A stretch of 64,000 nucleotides of DNA. Origin: Myxococcales bacterium (GTDB lineage: Bacteria > Myxococcota_A > Polyangia > Polyangiales > GCA-016699535). A program made the position numbers and the translations under genes. Each line of letters opens with the position of its first letter. Position 1 is the stretch's first letter. Shown here piece by piece: positions 35,772 through 44,111 of this stretch. The notes beneath the pieces were generated by a model that worked only from the letters and a program-made list of their open reading frames with translations, did no database searches and was not told the DNA's origin. Location: the NCBI GenBank assembly GCA_020633325.1, contig JACKDX010000001.1:868001-932000 (forward strand), given 5' to 3'.

Positions 35772-36193
35772 TTGCTATCGACACAAATTTATTGGTTTAT
35801 GCACACCGCGCCGGAGCGAGCGAACACCGTTCAGCGCAAGCAGCCATTGAACGTGCGGCAGCTTCCTCACAGGGATGGGGATTTACTGTGGCGAATATTA
35901 ACGAGTTTTGGCGCGTCGTTACCGAGCCTCGGATGCCGCAACCGAGTAGCGGCAACCAAGCCTATGCTTTTATTTTGGAATTGATCGAAGGCGCCAGAGC
36001 GCGTGTATGGTACCCCAAAACCGGCTTTGCCGAACGCCTTTTGCAAGCTGCTTCTGATTTGGATATCCGCGGCGCACGCATCTTCGATCTCCACATTGGA
36101 CTTTGTGCCCGGGAAAACGGCGCTACCCACCTTTGGACGCGTGATGCGCGGTTTATCGAGATTGCAGGCCTTGAGGTCGTCAACCCTTTCTGA
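35768..36193 (+). CDS. vapC: VapC-type PIN-domain toxin, 141 aa
   Basis: PIN-domain ribonuclease toxin, usually cutting tRNA or rRNA. The acidic active-site residues are all present: D5 in MIAIDTNLLVYAHR, E46 in NINEFWRV, D107 in GARIFDLHIG and D126 in LWTRDARF. Length is normal. It overlaps vapB by 4 bases. The toxin therefore looks active, held by VapB. After its stop come two tandem small hairpins. Confidence 0.92.
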   Translation: MIAIDTNLLVYAHRAGASEHRSAQAAIERAAASSQGWGFTVANINEFWRVVTEPRMPQPSSGNQAYAFILELIEGARARVWYPKTGFAERLLQAASDLDIRGARIFDLHIGLCARENGATHLWTRDARFIEIAGLEVVNPF

Positions 36194-36227
36194 ACCTTGT
36201 CGGGATCGGAATCGTTGGTGTAGTGAC

Positions 36228-36268
36228 CCGGACATACAATCCGGTCTTCGGCATCGGTCCCAATGCCG
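36228..36268 (+). other. Two tandem small hairpins downstream of vapC
   Basis: CCGGA-CATACAA-TCCGG (36228-36244) and CGGCAT-(8 bases)-ATGCCG (36249-36268), separated by 4 bases. There is no T run. This about 157-base spacer before the next gene holds no coding frame I can support. The repeats could be a REP-like element or a weak terminator. Confidence 0.4.
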
Positions 36269-36350
36269 GATTACGTTCACCCGAGTCCAGGTAGGCATAC
36301 GCATCGTGAGTAGGGATTGGCCGAATGTCTTATAGGAACTTCACTATAGG

Positions 36351-36764
36351 TTATTGACTTGCCTGCGATTCCGCCTGTTTCTCTGCTCGCTCGCCCGCAG
36401 CTTGCACCCGCTCATGCACTCCCTTGAGCTCCTTCTTTAGCGTGGAAGCCTCCGCTTCAAGTTCGGCCTTCGATCCTGCGAGCTCCTTCTTGATGCTGTG
36501 GGTTGTATCTCGCGCTTCCTCTGCCGCCTTTTCGGTCGCCTCATCGAGTTCCTTGCCCGCCCGTTCGAGAACTCCCTCGTGTACTTGGGGATCAGGGGCC
36601 CTCTCGCTGGACGTATTAGCCTGCTGCTCGGGCAGAGCCGAAGGCTCTGGGTCCATAGCCGTCTCCGACTCCTCATGGTTTCGAGAGCAGGAACTTACGG
36701 CTAACATAAGCAGCATGCCCCCCAGGGGCATGCGCAAATGGTTGTGAAAGGAGCTCGTTCGCAT
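36351..36764 (-). CDS. Coiled-coil lipoprotein, 137 aa
   Basis: Not a family I can name. The signal sequence ends in a lipobox LAVSSC (Cys26), so it is probably lipidated and anchored in the envelope. After an acidic, Pro-rich linker, residues about 63-137 form a long Glu/Lys/Ala-rich helix (AGKELDEATEKAAEEA, SIKKELAGSKAELEAEAS) predicted to be a coiled coil. This resembles apolipoprotein-like or YtxH/YgiM-type stress proteins. The start follows AAGGA and lies 6 bases after the stop of the four-helix-bundle gene upstream, so they form an operon. Confidence 0.7.
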   Translation of the reverse strand: MRTSSFHNHLRMPLGGMLLMLAVSSCSRNHEESETAMDPEPSALPEQQANTSSERAPDPQVHEGVLERAGKELDEATEKAAEEARDTTHSIKKELAGSKAELEAEASTLKKELKGVHERVQAAGERAEKQAESQASQ

Positions 36765-36770
36765 ATTGGC

Positions 36771-37229
36771 TCAGTCCTTCCTGTGTTTGACGGCGCTTAT
36801 AATGTCGTGCGTTTGCTTTTGAGCGGGAATGAGCTCTGTTTCGACGCGCTTGCGGATATGAGGAGAAAGCGACTTCACGTCTTTCGCGTAGTCACGGCGG
36901 CCGTGGTCTTCGCCCTCTTCAAGCACAGCAATCATCGCCGATTCTCCGAGCAGTGTGGCGCCGCCCTCGACCGATTGTGCAAAGATACCCCATGCGCCAG
37001 CGCTTGAAGCGGGCTCTCCACCTAGCTCTCGGATAATGCTCCGCAACGTGTCGCTTCGGTGAAGGTGCGACTGCCGAACATCAGTCAGCGTCGCACGGAG
37101 TCCCAGATTGTCGACGTGTTTTAGCGCTTGCTCGTAGGTGTCTACGGCCGAAAGCTCCCCGCGCAAAAATGAATTTAAACAGTTGATATCTTCCTTGATG
37201 GAATTGGTGACTTCTTGTGTATGTAACAT
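36771..37229 (-). CDS. PA2169-family four-helix-bundle protein (DUF2383), 152 aa
   Basis: Ferritin-like four-helix-bundle protein of unknown function. The family pattern is clear: INCLNSFLRGELSAVDTYEQALKHV, then SHLHRSDTLRSIIRELGGEP, and a third and fourth helix with GESAMIAVLEEGEDHGRRDY and ELIPAQKQTHDII. The ATG at 37229 is preferred because AAGGAGG lies directly upstream (minus strand). Members often occur with stress-induced envelope genes, and here a coiled-coil lipoprotein follows within 6 bases. It is divergent from the epimerase-like gene. Confidence 0.82.
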   Translation of the reverse strand: MLHTQEVTNSIKEDINCLNSFLRGELSAVDTYEQALKHVDNLGLRATLTDVRQSHLHRSDTLRSIIRELGGEPASSAGAWGIFAQSVEGGATLLGESAMIAVLEEGEDHGRRDYAKDVKSLSPHIRKRVETELIPAQKQTHDIISAVKHRKD

Positions 37230-37394
37230 ATTGCCTCCTTGGCCCCCATGTTTAGGCAAAGGTTATGCCAAGGGAAACGCGGCAATTGCAGCGACAAAGC
37301 GCTGCTGAGGGGCACCAAGACGCCACATGAGGGCATTTCGCCACACGCAGCGCTCTTGCGTTTCCGTTCGCTGAATGAAAATACTCTCGCTCCT

Positions 37395-38426
37395 ATGCCC
37401 CAAAGACCGCGCGCTCGCGCCCGCACTCGCACTCAAGTCCCCGCGCGGGTTGTCCTCTCACCTGCCCCTGCCCGCTCGAACAGCTCGGACGCCATCCAGG
37501 ATCGCAGAAATTCCATCATGATAACAGGCGTATGTGGCCGACTCGGCCGCCTCTTGGCGCGCTCCCTTCATCGCACCGATGAGGTCATCGGGGTCGATCG
37601 TCGAGATTTTTCTGGCAAGCCTGCGGATATAAAGCACCACCAAGTCGATCTTCGGCGCCGGAAAATGCGGGATATTTTTAGAACCGGCAATATTCGCGCC
37701 GTGGTCCACCTCGGCGTGATGCACAACCCGCGCGCCAGCGATCAGGAACACCACAGTTGGAATGTGGTCGCGTTTCAAAAGCTCTTGGAGTACATGATTC
37801 AGTATGACGTGCCCAAACTGGTGCTCCTTTCGAGTGCGAACGTGTATGGTCCAGAGCCAGACAATCCTCAGTTCTTGACGGAAGAAGCTCCGCTTTTGGG
37901 CGCGCAGCATTTCAGTCAAATTCGCGATCTCGTTGATGTAGACATGCTCGCCCAAAGCTTCTTTTGGCGACACGCGCAGTCTGAGACGGTGATTTTACGT
38001 CCCTGTCACATTTTGGGTGGGGTGAAGAACGCACCCAGTAATTACTTGCGCATGCATAGGCCGCTGACGGTATTGGGGTTTGACCCCATGATTCAAGTCA
38101 TTCACGAACGCGATGTCATTGAGGCACTCCGGCTCGCTCTCAAGCCCGGCATCCGCGGCATCTTCAACCTTCGTGGGCCGGGGGAGCTGCCCCTTTCCAA
38201 GGTTTTCGAGCGGCTGCATCGTAACCCGATTCCAGTACCGGCGTTTGCCGCCAAAAGAGCACTCGAGCGTTTGTGGAAATATCGACTGATGTCGTTTCCG
38301 GCCCCTGAGTTAGATCACATTCGATATCTTTGTATGGTGGACGACACGCGCGCGCGCCGAGAGCTGGGATTTTCGCCGCGGTATGATTTACCATCGACGT
38401 TGCTATCAGTGGATGCAGACCGCTAG
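37395..38426 (+). CDS. NAD-dependent epimerase/dehydratase-like (atypical SDR), 343 aa
   Basis: Extended SDR fold. The nucleotide-binding glycine motif is ITGVCGRLGRLLARSLH (G45, G48, G51 by the chosen start), with later VVHLGVMHN, LVLLSSANVYGPEPDNPQF and VILRPCHILGG. The usual catalytic YxxxK appears as FSQIR (in AQHFSQIRDLV), so Tyr and Lys seem replaced by Phe and Arg; a true oxidoreductase or epimerase activity is doubtful. The first 40 residues are Arg/Pro-rich and probably disordered. The start is uncertain: ATG 37395 is used and ATG 37518 begins just before the glycine motif. It converges with trmL. Confidence 0.8.
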   Translation: MPQRPRARARTRTQVPARVVLSPAPARSNSSDAIQDRRNSIMITGVCGRLGRLLARSLHRTDEVIGVDRRDFSGKPADIKHHQVDLRRRKMRDIFRTGNIRAVVHLGVMHNPRASDQEHHSWNVVAFQKLLEYMIQYDVPKLVLLSSANVYGPEPDNPQFLTEEAPLLGAQHFSQIRDLVDVDMLAQSFFWRHAQSETVILRPCHILGGVKNAPSNYLRMHRPLTVLGFDPMIQVIHERDVIEALRLALKPGIRGIFNLRGPGELPLSKVFERLHRNPIPVPAFAAKRALERLWKYRLMSFPAPELDHIRYLCMVDDTRARRELGFSPRYDLPSTLLSVDADR

Positions 38427-38433
38427 AATTCAC

Positions 38434-38946
38434 TTAGATAATCGTGGTCTTATCGAGGGCGCCTAACTGCCGCAGCGCCTCATAAAGGACGATCGCGGCT
38501 GCGTTTGAAAGATTAAGGCTCCGGACGTGACCACTCGTCGGGATCGCGACACAATGGTCCCTGAAGCGTTCAAGGAGGGCTGCATCCAAGCCCACCGATT
38601 CTTTGCCAAACACTAGGGCATCGCCTGGCCGATACTGAGCTTGCACATGACTTCGGGACGCGGAAGACGTAAAGAGATGAAGCCTTGCCCCGGGATGCGC
38701 GGCTAAGAAATCATCAAATGATCCATGACGCACAACCTCCACATGCTTCCAATAGTCGAGTCCCGCACGGCGAACCGCCTGCTCATCGATGCGAAATCCC
38801 AAAGGCTCAATCAAATGGAGAATGGTTTCTGTGGCAGCGCAGGTCCGGGCGATTGCGCCTGTGTTAGGCGGAATCTCCGGCTCGACCAGCACGACATGAA
38901 GTGGCGGAGCGATGGGGGAAAAGCGAAGTTTGGGGCCTTTGGACAT
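38434..38946 (-). CDS. trmL: tRNA (cytidine(34)-2'-O)-methyltransferase, TrmL-like, 170 aa
   Basis: SPOUT-class methyltransferase modifying the wobble base of some tRNA-Leu. Motifs: LVEPEIPPNTGAIARTCAAT (motif 1), LVFGKESVGLD (motif 2) and IPTSGHVRSLNLSNAAAIVL (motif 3 with the SPOUT knot). Length of 170 is usual, with a short N-terminal extension before HVVLVEPEIP. It is convergent with the epimerase-like gene and divergent from the next. Confidence 0.9.
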   Translation of the reverse strand: MSKGPKLRFSPIAPPLHVVLVEPEIPPNTGAIARTCAATETILHLIEPLGFRIDEQAVRRAGLDYWKHVEVVRHGSFDDFLAAHPGARLHLFTSSASRSHVQAQYRPGDALVFGKESVGLDAALLERFRDHCVAIPTSGHVRSLNLSNAAAIVLYEALRQLGALDKTTII

Positions 38947-39036
38947 GAAAGCCTGTACTCGGTGTCAAGTTGGCAGGGTGCTACCATCTTGCTATGAACC
39001 AGCTCAACCCATGACCACGAATCAGCACCCGACAGT

Positions 39037-40080
39037 ATGAGCCCCAAAGAATCGAGCGCGCGCATCAAAGGTGTGGCAGGCCCGGTGGCAGTCGGGATGC
39101 TGGTGTTCGTGCTTATGCTTATTTTGGGGGCGCTTGGAGGTTTTTGGTGGCTCCAGGTTTCCAAGAAGAGGGATCTGGTTTTAGGGCTCAGAGGCCAGGG
39201 GCGCCTTGTGGTGCTGGGCGACGAAAAATTCGCCGGCATTAGCTCCCAAGGCACTACCACGTTGAGCGCGACAGATGTGCCAGATGTTTACACAGCACTC
39301 AGGGGTGGCGACGAGATGCTGCTTCGCCGTGCCATGCAGAGGCATGACATTCGCGGGATATTGGTTGGCCCTCTCCGCTATTCCGCCATCCAGGCCCAAG
39401 AGCGCCTCTCTTATAAGCTCATCAACTATGCCGCGCTTGAACGGTTCCGGGGCGAGATACTCAGTGAAAGTGCCGCGCTTTATCTGCCTTATGATCCGCC
39501 GGCCATCTCGCCGGTAATGGGCAAAGCGCTGGCACGGCTTGCACGCCGATTGCTTTTGAATGACAGGCCCCCGCCTATCGGGACATTCCCTCATCAACTC
39601 TCCTCAGCCGATAGCGTTGAAGTCATGGTCATGATCCGAAACAAGAACCAGCCGCAACTCTGGCGCTCAGCGCGCGGATCTTCCGTGGCCCGCGCGCTCT
39701 TAACGGCATCGGAGGTGGCCAAGGAGCGTTGGGCCGAACGATCACAGGCCATGGGCGGAAATCTCTCAGACATGCTAGGCGCTTTGACCGTAGAGGTCTG
39801 GTTGCTCTCAAAAGACGGTACGCTAATGGAGCGTACTCCCGTATTCATCAATCACGTGTTTAAGCCCGAGCACGGCGTCGCCTACGAGCATAAGACCGCC
39901 TGGCGCTACATGTTGCCAGAGTTTGTGCATAAACCTGAGGTGGGATCGGCTGTCAAAGCTTACCAGCAACTTTTTCGCTCAGGCGGCGAGCCGGAGTCGA
40001 GCGCCGAGCGGCGCGACATTCGCATCTACCGGCTAAGGGCTGTGTTGGTGGGGACGTCCGCGCCTAACCCAGGCGGCTGA
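39037..40080 (+). CDS. Membrane-anchored protein of unknown function, 347 aa
   Basis: Not recognised. A single hydrophobic helix at about residues 14-41 (GPVAVGMLVFVLMLILGALG) follows a basic N-terminus, so most of the protein should be periplasmic. The soluble part has two visible blocks: RGILVGPLRYSAIQAQERLSY region (about 110-140) and, later, EVMVMIRNKNQPQLWRSARG with VWLLSKDGTLMER (about 200-275). The second is the best candidate for a conserved domain. Its 3' end overlaps the convergent histidine kinase gene by 55 bases (40026-40080), unusual for this otherwise ordinary region. No function is proposed. Confidence 0.7.
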   Translation: MSPKESSARIKGVAGPVAVGMLVFVLMLILGALGGFWWLQVSKKRDLVLGLRGQGRLVVLGDEKFAGISSQGTTTLSATDVPDVYTALRGGDEMLLRRAMQRHDIRGILVGPLRYSAIQAQERLSYKLINYAALERFRGEILSESAALYLPYDPPAISPVMGKALARLARRLLLNDRPPPIGTFPHQLSSADSVEVMVMIRNKNQPQLWRSARGSSVARALLTASEVAKERWAERSQAMGGNLSDMLGALTVEVWLLSKDGTLMERTPVFINHVFKPEHGVAYEHKTAWRYMLPEFVHKPEVGSAVKAYQQLFRSGGEPESSAERRDIRIYRLRAVLVGTSAPNPGG

Positions 40081-42143
40081 ATACTGGTGGTTTTCTCCGC
40101 TACCGGAAGGCGAATGAGAAATGTCGTGCCGGCGCCGTCTTGGGTGCGCACTTCGATGTGGCCCCCTGATGCCGTAATAATGCGATGGGATATAGCGAGC
40201 CCTAGGCCTGTGCCCTGCTCTCGGGTGGTGACGAAAGGCACGAACAGGTTCGAAAGCACCCGTCTCGGAATTCCGGGGCCCGTATCGCTGACGCGAATCT
40301 CGACCCAGGGCTTGGCTTCGCCATCCACATGACGACGATGGATGAGTTTGGTGGCTATGGTCAGCTCCCCCATACCCGCCATGGCTTGAAACGCATTGCG
40401 AATGAGATTAATCAGTACTTGTCGCAGCTGCTCAATATCGACGCGGACTTGAGGCAGGTCATCCGCGAGATTCAACTTTTGTAAGATGCCTTCGTCGTGA
40501 GCATATTCGGTGTTTAACACCTGGAGTGTACGGCGGACTGCTGCATTGACATCAGTCGGTTCAGGCATGCCCTGTGAGGGCCGTGCAAAGTCTAAGAACG
40601 ACGATAGTACCCGGTTTAGTCGGTCGGTCTCATCGACGATGATGTCTAAAAATTCTCGGCTTGTGTTTTGCACGCTCTCGGCTTCCGGTTCCGATAGATA
40701 CTGAGCACTGGCCTTGATCGCGCCGAGCGGATTTCTTATCTCGTGCGCGAGTCCCGCTGCCATTTCACCCAGCGCGGCCAAGCGGTCCCGTTCTTTCATA
40801 TGTTGATAGAGGCGCGAGTTCTCTGTGGCAATCACCAATTGCGCCGCCAGTCCTCCGAGCAACTGGATCTCTTCAGGGCTAAAAGCATCCCTAACCCGCT
40901 CATCCCGCACACACAAAAACCCGAACATTTCCTGCTCGTTACGCAGTGCAAAGCATACCGACGCATTCATGGCGTCAAGGGTTTGCACCACCTCTTGCAC
41001 TGTCTCAAGCGCTCGATTATCGCGGCGAGTGCGATAATCTTCGATCTCAAGGTCCAAGGCTTCAATGACCAGGACATCTGTTTGCTCGTACCGGTCCAGC
41101 AGAGGCCGTGCAGGGGCCATTTCAATGTGCTCGACAGGCGCCGGGCCAAAATATCCCGAAAGATTGAAGCTGTGCATGTCTTCTGAAGTGAGGTACACGC
41201 AAGCGTGCGTAAAGCGTCGAGAGCGCTCTAGTCCTGCAAGAAGCGCATCCACCACGGCTTTTAACTCTAGAATGTGGACAAGCTGCAAACGAAGCTCGAG
41301 CAATGTCTGCTCAAGGTCGTAACGTTCTCGAAAAAGAAACTGCAGAAATTTTTCCTCCAGTTTGGCTCTGGCAGGGTCGAACACCAAAAGAAGCGCCAGC
41401 GAGGCCACCACTGCATGCACGAAAAACATCTCGCCTGCATAGATCAATAGTACGGCGTATATGCCGGCTATCGTAAACGCGAGCGCGGTGAGGATTGTCA
41501 GCCGGGCAGCCAATTCATACATATCCAGCAGCCGGAAATGCAAAATTGCTTGGGACAATACGTACAAGAAGATCAGTGCGAGCACCGTGCCGACGGGCGG
41601 AATCTTCAACACCACGTAAGACAAATAGTCGATTATGGTGAATGTGGCTGCCAGCGCCCCGACCCACACGAGATATCTCAGGCGTGCCTGCTCAAACCTC
41701 GAAGTAAGGCCCGCGCTTCGCGTGTAGATCATCCATAACCCTGCGACAAACAGCGTGGCGACATAGACAAACAAGATTCCCGAGACAATGGGATGATTAT
41801 AAAAAGGCGTCAGCGCAACGGCGATGAGGCATAGGCCGAGCCCCCCAGCGATGCGCCGAAGCATGAGTAAGCGACGGGGTTCTTCTTCAACGAACGTGCG
41901 AAAAAATCGCAATGCAGCCAAGGGCAACAGCACTGCAGCGACGTGGTTCAGCCGTGCCCAAAATGTGGTGTTGCTAAGTGCCGCCGCCAAAAATGTTGTA
42001 AGGTACCAAGCTGCGACCGTCAGCCCAAACAGCCCAAACTGCCAGTGAATTCTGCGACGGCTCGGCCGCAGGAGCACCGTGGCTGTGATGGCAATGGCCA
42101 ATATGCCTGCCAAGAGCGAGGTTTGGATGCGCAAGTCCATCAT
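40026..42143 (-). CDS. 7TM-type membrane sensor histidine kinase with GAF domain, 705 aa
   Basis: The N-terminal about 275 residues contain about seven to eight hydrophobic helices, resembling the 7TM histidine-kinase sensory module. A GAF-like domain spans about residues 300-450 (FGFLCVRDERVRDAFSPEEI). The HisKA domain has LAALGEMAAGLAHEIRNPLG with phospho-acceptor His about residue 467. The ATPase domain has N-box RQVLINLIRNAFQAM, G1 VSDTGPGIPRR and G2 TGLGLAISHRI. It therefore looks like a functional NtrB-type kinase. No partner regulator is fused; the nearest receiver is in the hybrid protein 2 kb upstream. It follows the patatin gene by 5 bases. Its C-terminus overlaps a convergent gene. 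Confidence 0.92.
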   Translation of the reverse strand: MMDLRIQTSLLAGILAIAITATVLLRPSRRRIHWQFGLFGLTVAAWYLTTFLAAALSNTTFWARLNHVAAVLLPLAALRFFRTFVEEEPRRLLMLRRIAGGLGLCLIAVALTPFYNHPIVSGILFVYVATLFVAGLWMIYTRSAGLTSRFEQARLRYLVWVGALAATFTIIDYLSYVVLKIPPVGTVLALIFLYVLSQAILHFRLLDMYELAARLTILTALAFTIAGIYAVLLIYAGEMFFVHAVVASLALLLVFDPARAKLEEKFLQFLFRERYDLEQTLLELRLQLVHILELKAVVDALLAGLERSRRFTHACVYLTSEDMHSFNLSGYFGPAPVEHIEMAPARPLLDRYEQTDVLVIEALDLEIEDYRTRRDNRALETVQEVVQTLDAMNASVCFALRNEQEMFGFLCVRDERVRDAFSPEEIQLLGGLAAQLVIATENSRLYQHMKERDRLAALGEMAAGLAHEIRNPLGAIKASAQYLSEPEAESVQNTSREFLDIIVDETDRLNRVLSSFLDFARPSQGMPEPTDVNAAVRRTLQVLNTEYAHDEGILQKLNLADDLPQVRVDIEQLRQVLINLIRNAFQAMAGMGELTIATKLIHRRHVDGEAKPWVEIRVSDTGPGIPRRVLSNLFVPFVTTREQGTGLGLAISHRIITASGGHIEVRTQDGAGTTFLIRLPVAEKTTSIQPPGLGADVPTNTALSR

Positions 42144-42148
42144 GTCGA

Positions 42149-43285
42149 CTAACCGCCATTCAAAAATGCGTGCAGTTCGCTAAGGCGCGTCTCGGCGTCT
42201 TGTTCTCCTATTCGAATGAGCGCGTCCAAGTAATCAGGCTGAAACATGACCATGCTTAGGGCATCATTTGCCCGAACCTCGCGCGTGCCAAGTCCACGAG
42301 TAAGAAACCGAAAGGCCGGCGGAAGCTTGGCCTCAAAGTCATTGGCTAGCTTGCCGAGGTCACACGACGGTCGCACCACCAGCAGATCGATGTGCCGAAA
42401 TGTGCCGCGTTTTTCCTTGGGTACGTCGCTGATCAAGCGATTGACGCGCTTGAGCCTTTGCGCGTCCTGGTCAAACAGATCAAGAAAGATGGCGTTCATG
42501 AGCACGCCTATGACTTGAGCAGGCGGTGGATAGCCCTCGCTCGACGGCTCCTCTGCCTCTTCTGTGGTGCGAATGTAGCGTGTGGAAATGGCCAAGATGC
42601 GGCGGGCGCCTAGGTGAACCGCAGGCGCAAATGGTGCCGCCTGCCGAATGCCACCATCGCCGTACCACCTTCCATCGATATCCACTGCAGGAAAGAACAA
42701 CGGCAGGGCCGTAGACGCCATGATGTGGTTGACTTGCAACTGGGTTTGGACGCTCGTTCTGTGAGGCCGTTCCCATGTCTTAATGTCTCGGCCCTGGACC
42801 CATGTGACGCTGCGACCGGTAGCATAACTTGCGGTGGTGATCGCGACGGCTTTCAGTTTGGCATTGTTGATGTTTGCTATGATGCCCGGGATCGGACCCG
42901 TAGGCGCTCCCAAATGTTTTCCGAGAAAGTCTGACAAGGGTGATGTGTCCACCAAACCCCGAGTCCGGTGGACGCTCGTGCTTCCGCCTGAGGCAAGTTG
43001 GGTGATCCACCGCAACACTTGACGGCTGAGGCTTGCGGGGCCTGGCTTAAATACGTCCCGGCTTTCGAGACGATTCCACACGGCTGCGAGGCGCTCCATT
43101 TTCACATCAAATGGCTCGGGCGCGGCTGCAAGATAGGCTGCATTGATGGCCCCTGCGGAGACACCCGTCAGTATATCAATGCGTAGATCGGGATACTCCC
43201 GAGAGAGCCGACGTAGGAACCCAACTTGATAGGCGGCTCGCGCGCCGCCTCCACTGACGACCAATGCCAGTTCGTCTTGTGCCAT
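42149..43285 (-). CDS. Patatin-like phospholipase, 378 aa
   Basis: Ser-Asp dyad lipid acyl hydrolase. The oxyanion loop SGGGARAAYQVGFLRRL (GGGARA 12-17), nucleophile elbow GVSAG (Ser43) and catalytic Asp in YGDGGIRQ (D210) are intact, so activity is likely. The ATG at 43285 (MAQDELALVVSGGG) is chosen because it starts just before the conserved glycine loop and sits 4 bases after the GDPD stop. It is read with GDPD upstream and the membrane kinase downstream. Confidence 0.93.
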   Translation of the reverse strand: MAQDELALVVSGGGARAAYQVGFLRRLSREYPDLRIDILTGVSAGAINAAYLAAAPEPFDVKMERLAAVWNRLESRDVFKPGPASLSRQVLRWITQLASGGSTSVHRTRGLVDTSPLSDFLGKHLGAPTGPIPGIIANINNAKLKAVAITTASYATGRSVTWVQGRDIKTWERPHRTSVQTQLQVNHIMASTALPLFFPAVDIDGRWYGDGGIRQAAPFAPAVHLGARRILAISTRYIRTTEEAEEPSSEGYPPPAQVIGVLMNAIFLDLFDQDAQRLKRVNRLISDVPKEKRGTFRHIDLLVVRPSCDLGKLANDFEAKLPPAFRFLTRGLGTREVRANDALSMVMFQPDYLDALIRIGEQDAETRLSELHAFLNGG

Positions 43286-43289
43286 GATG

Positions 43290-44066
43290 CTATGTTCCCT
43301 GGGGCCCCGAACCTTGGTCAAGTAAGGCGCCAAGCGCATTCGGGACGTCGTTGGTAATGATACCATCGACACCGCTCATGGCCGCCGCCAGAATACTTGA
43401 GGGGTCATCGACAGTCCATGTATTTACTAAGAGACCGCGCGCGTGGCAGCGCTGAACAGCACGCGGGCTAACAAGAGAAAAATGTGGATGGATGCCGCCA
43501 AGGCTGGGCCACTTTTCGGCCATCCACACACGCAGCTTGGGCATGTAGCGGGGGCTCAGCAAATAGCTCACAGGTGCGATGCGGGCGGCGATCAACCGCG
43601 CGAGGGCAAGGTAATTGAAGCTTGAGCATATCACGTGCGCGCGATCGTAAGCCGAGCGTGAGAGTAGCAGCGCGGCGACGGCGCGAGCAAGTGCAGCATT
43701 GGGAATACCATGTGCCTTAAGCTCGATATTAGTCAAAAGCCCACGCCCGCACAGTAAATCCAAAACATCGTGAAGCTTGGGTATGCGAGCACCTCTACCA
43801 AGATCCACCGCTTCGAGCTCGTTCCAACTCAGGCTGGAGATGCGCTCCCTGCGTGCGGCCAACCGCCTAAGATTGGCGTCGTGAAAGACGACGATCTCTC
43901 CGCTTTTGCACAGCTGGACGTCCAGCTCGACCCCGTCTGCCTGTAGCTCTGCAGCACGCTCAAACGCAGGAAGGGTGTTCTCTACATGCTTTGTGTGCGC
44001 GCCTCGGTGCGCATATAACTTGGGTGGCCGATGTGTATGGCGTCTGAATGGTTCCAGATTCCGCAT
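43290..44066 (-). CDS. Glycerophosphodiester phosphodiesterase (GDPD), 258 aa
   Basis: Hydrolyses glycerophosphodiesters to glycerol-3-phosphate plus an alcohol. The catalytic and metal residues are visible: YAHRGAHT (H20, R21), DGVELDVQL (E47, D49) and VVFHDANLRR (H62, D63), with IELKAH later and the ending VDGIITNDVP. No signal peptide is seen, so it is a cytosolic UgpQ-like enzyme. It lies between a hybrid kinase and a patatin; patatin-type deacylation would make the diesters GDPD uses. Confidence 0.93.
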   Translation of the reverse strand: MRNLEPFRRHTHRPPKLYAHRGAHTKHVENTLPAFERAAELQADGVELDVQLCKSGEIVVFHDANLRRLAARRERISSLSWNELEAVDLGRGARIPKLHDVLDLLCGRGLLTNIELKAHGIPNAALARAVAALLLSRSAYDRAHVICSSFNYLALARLIAARIAPVSYLLSPRYMPKLRVWMAEKWPSLGGIHPHFSLVSPRAVQRCHARGLLVNTWTVDDPSSILAAAMSGVDGIITNDVPNALGALLDQGSGPQGT

Positions 44067-44111
44067 GCGAAGAATCTTAGGCCTCTTGAGATGACAACGC
44101 GATGCCTTTGT

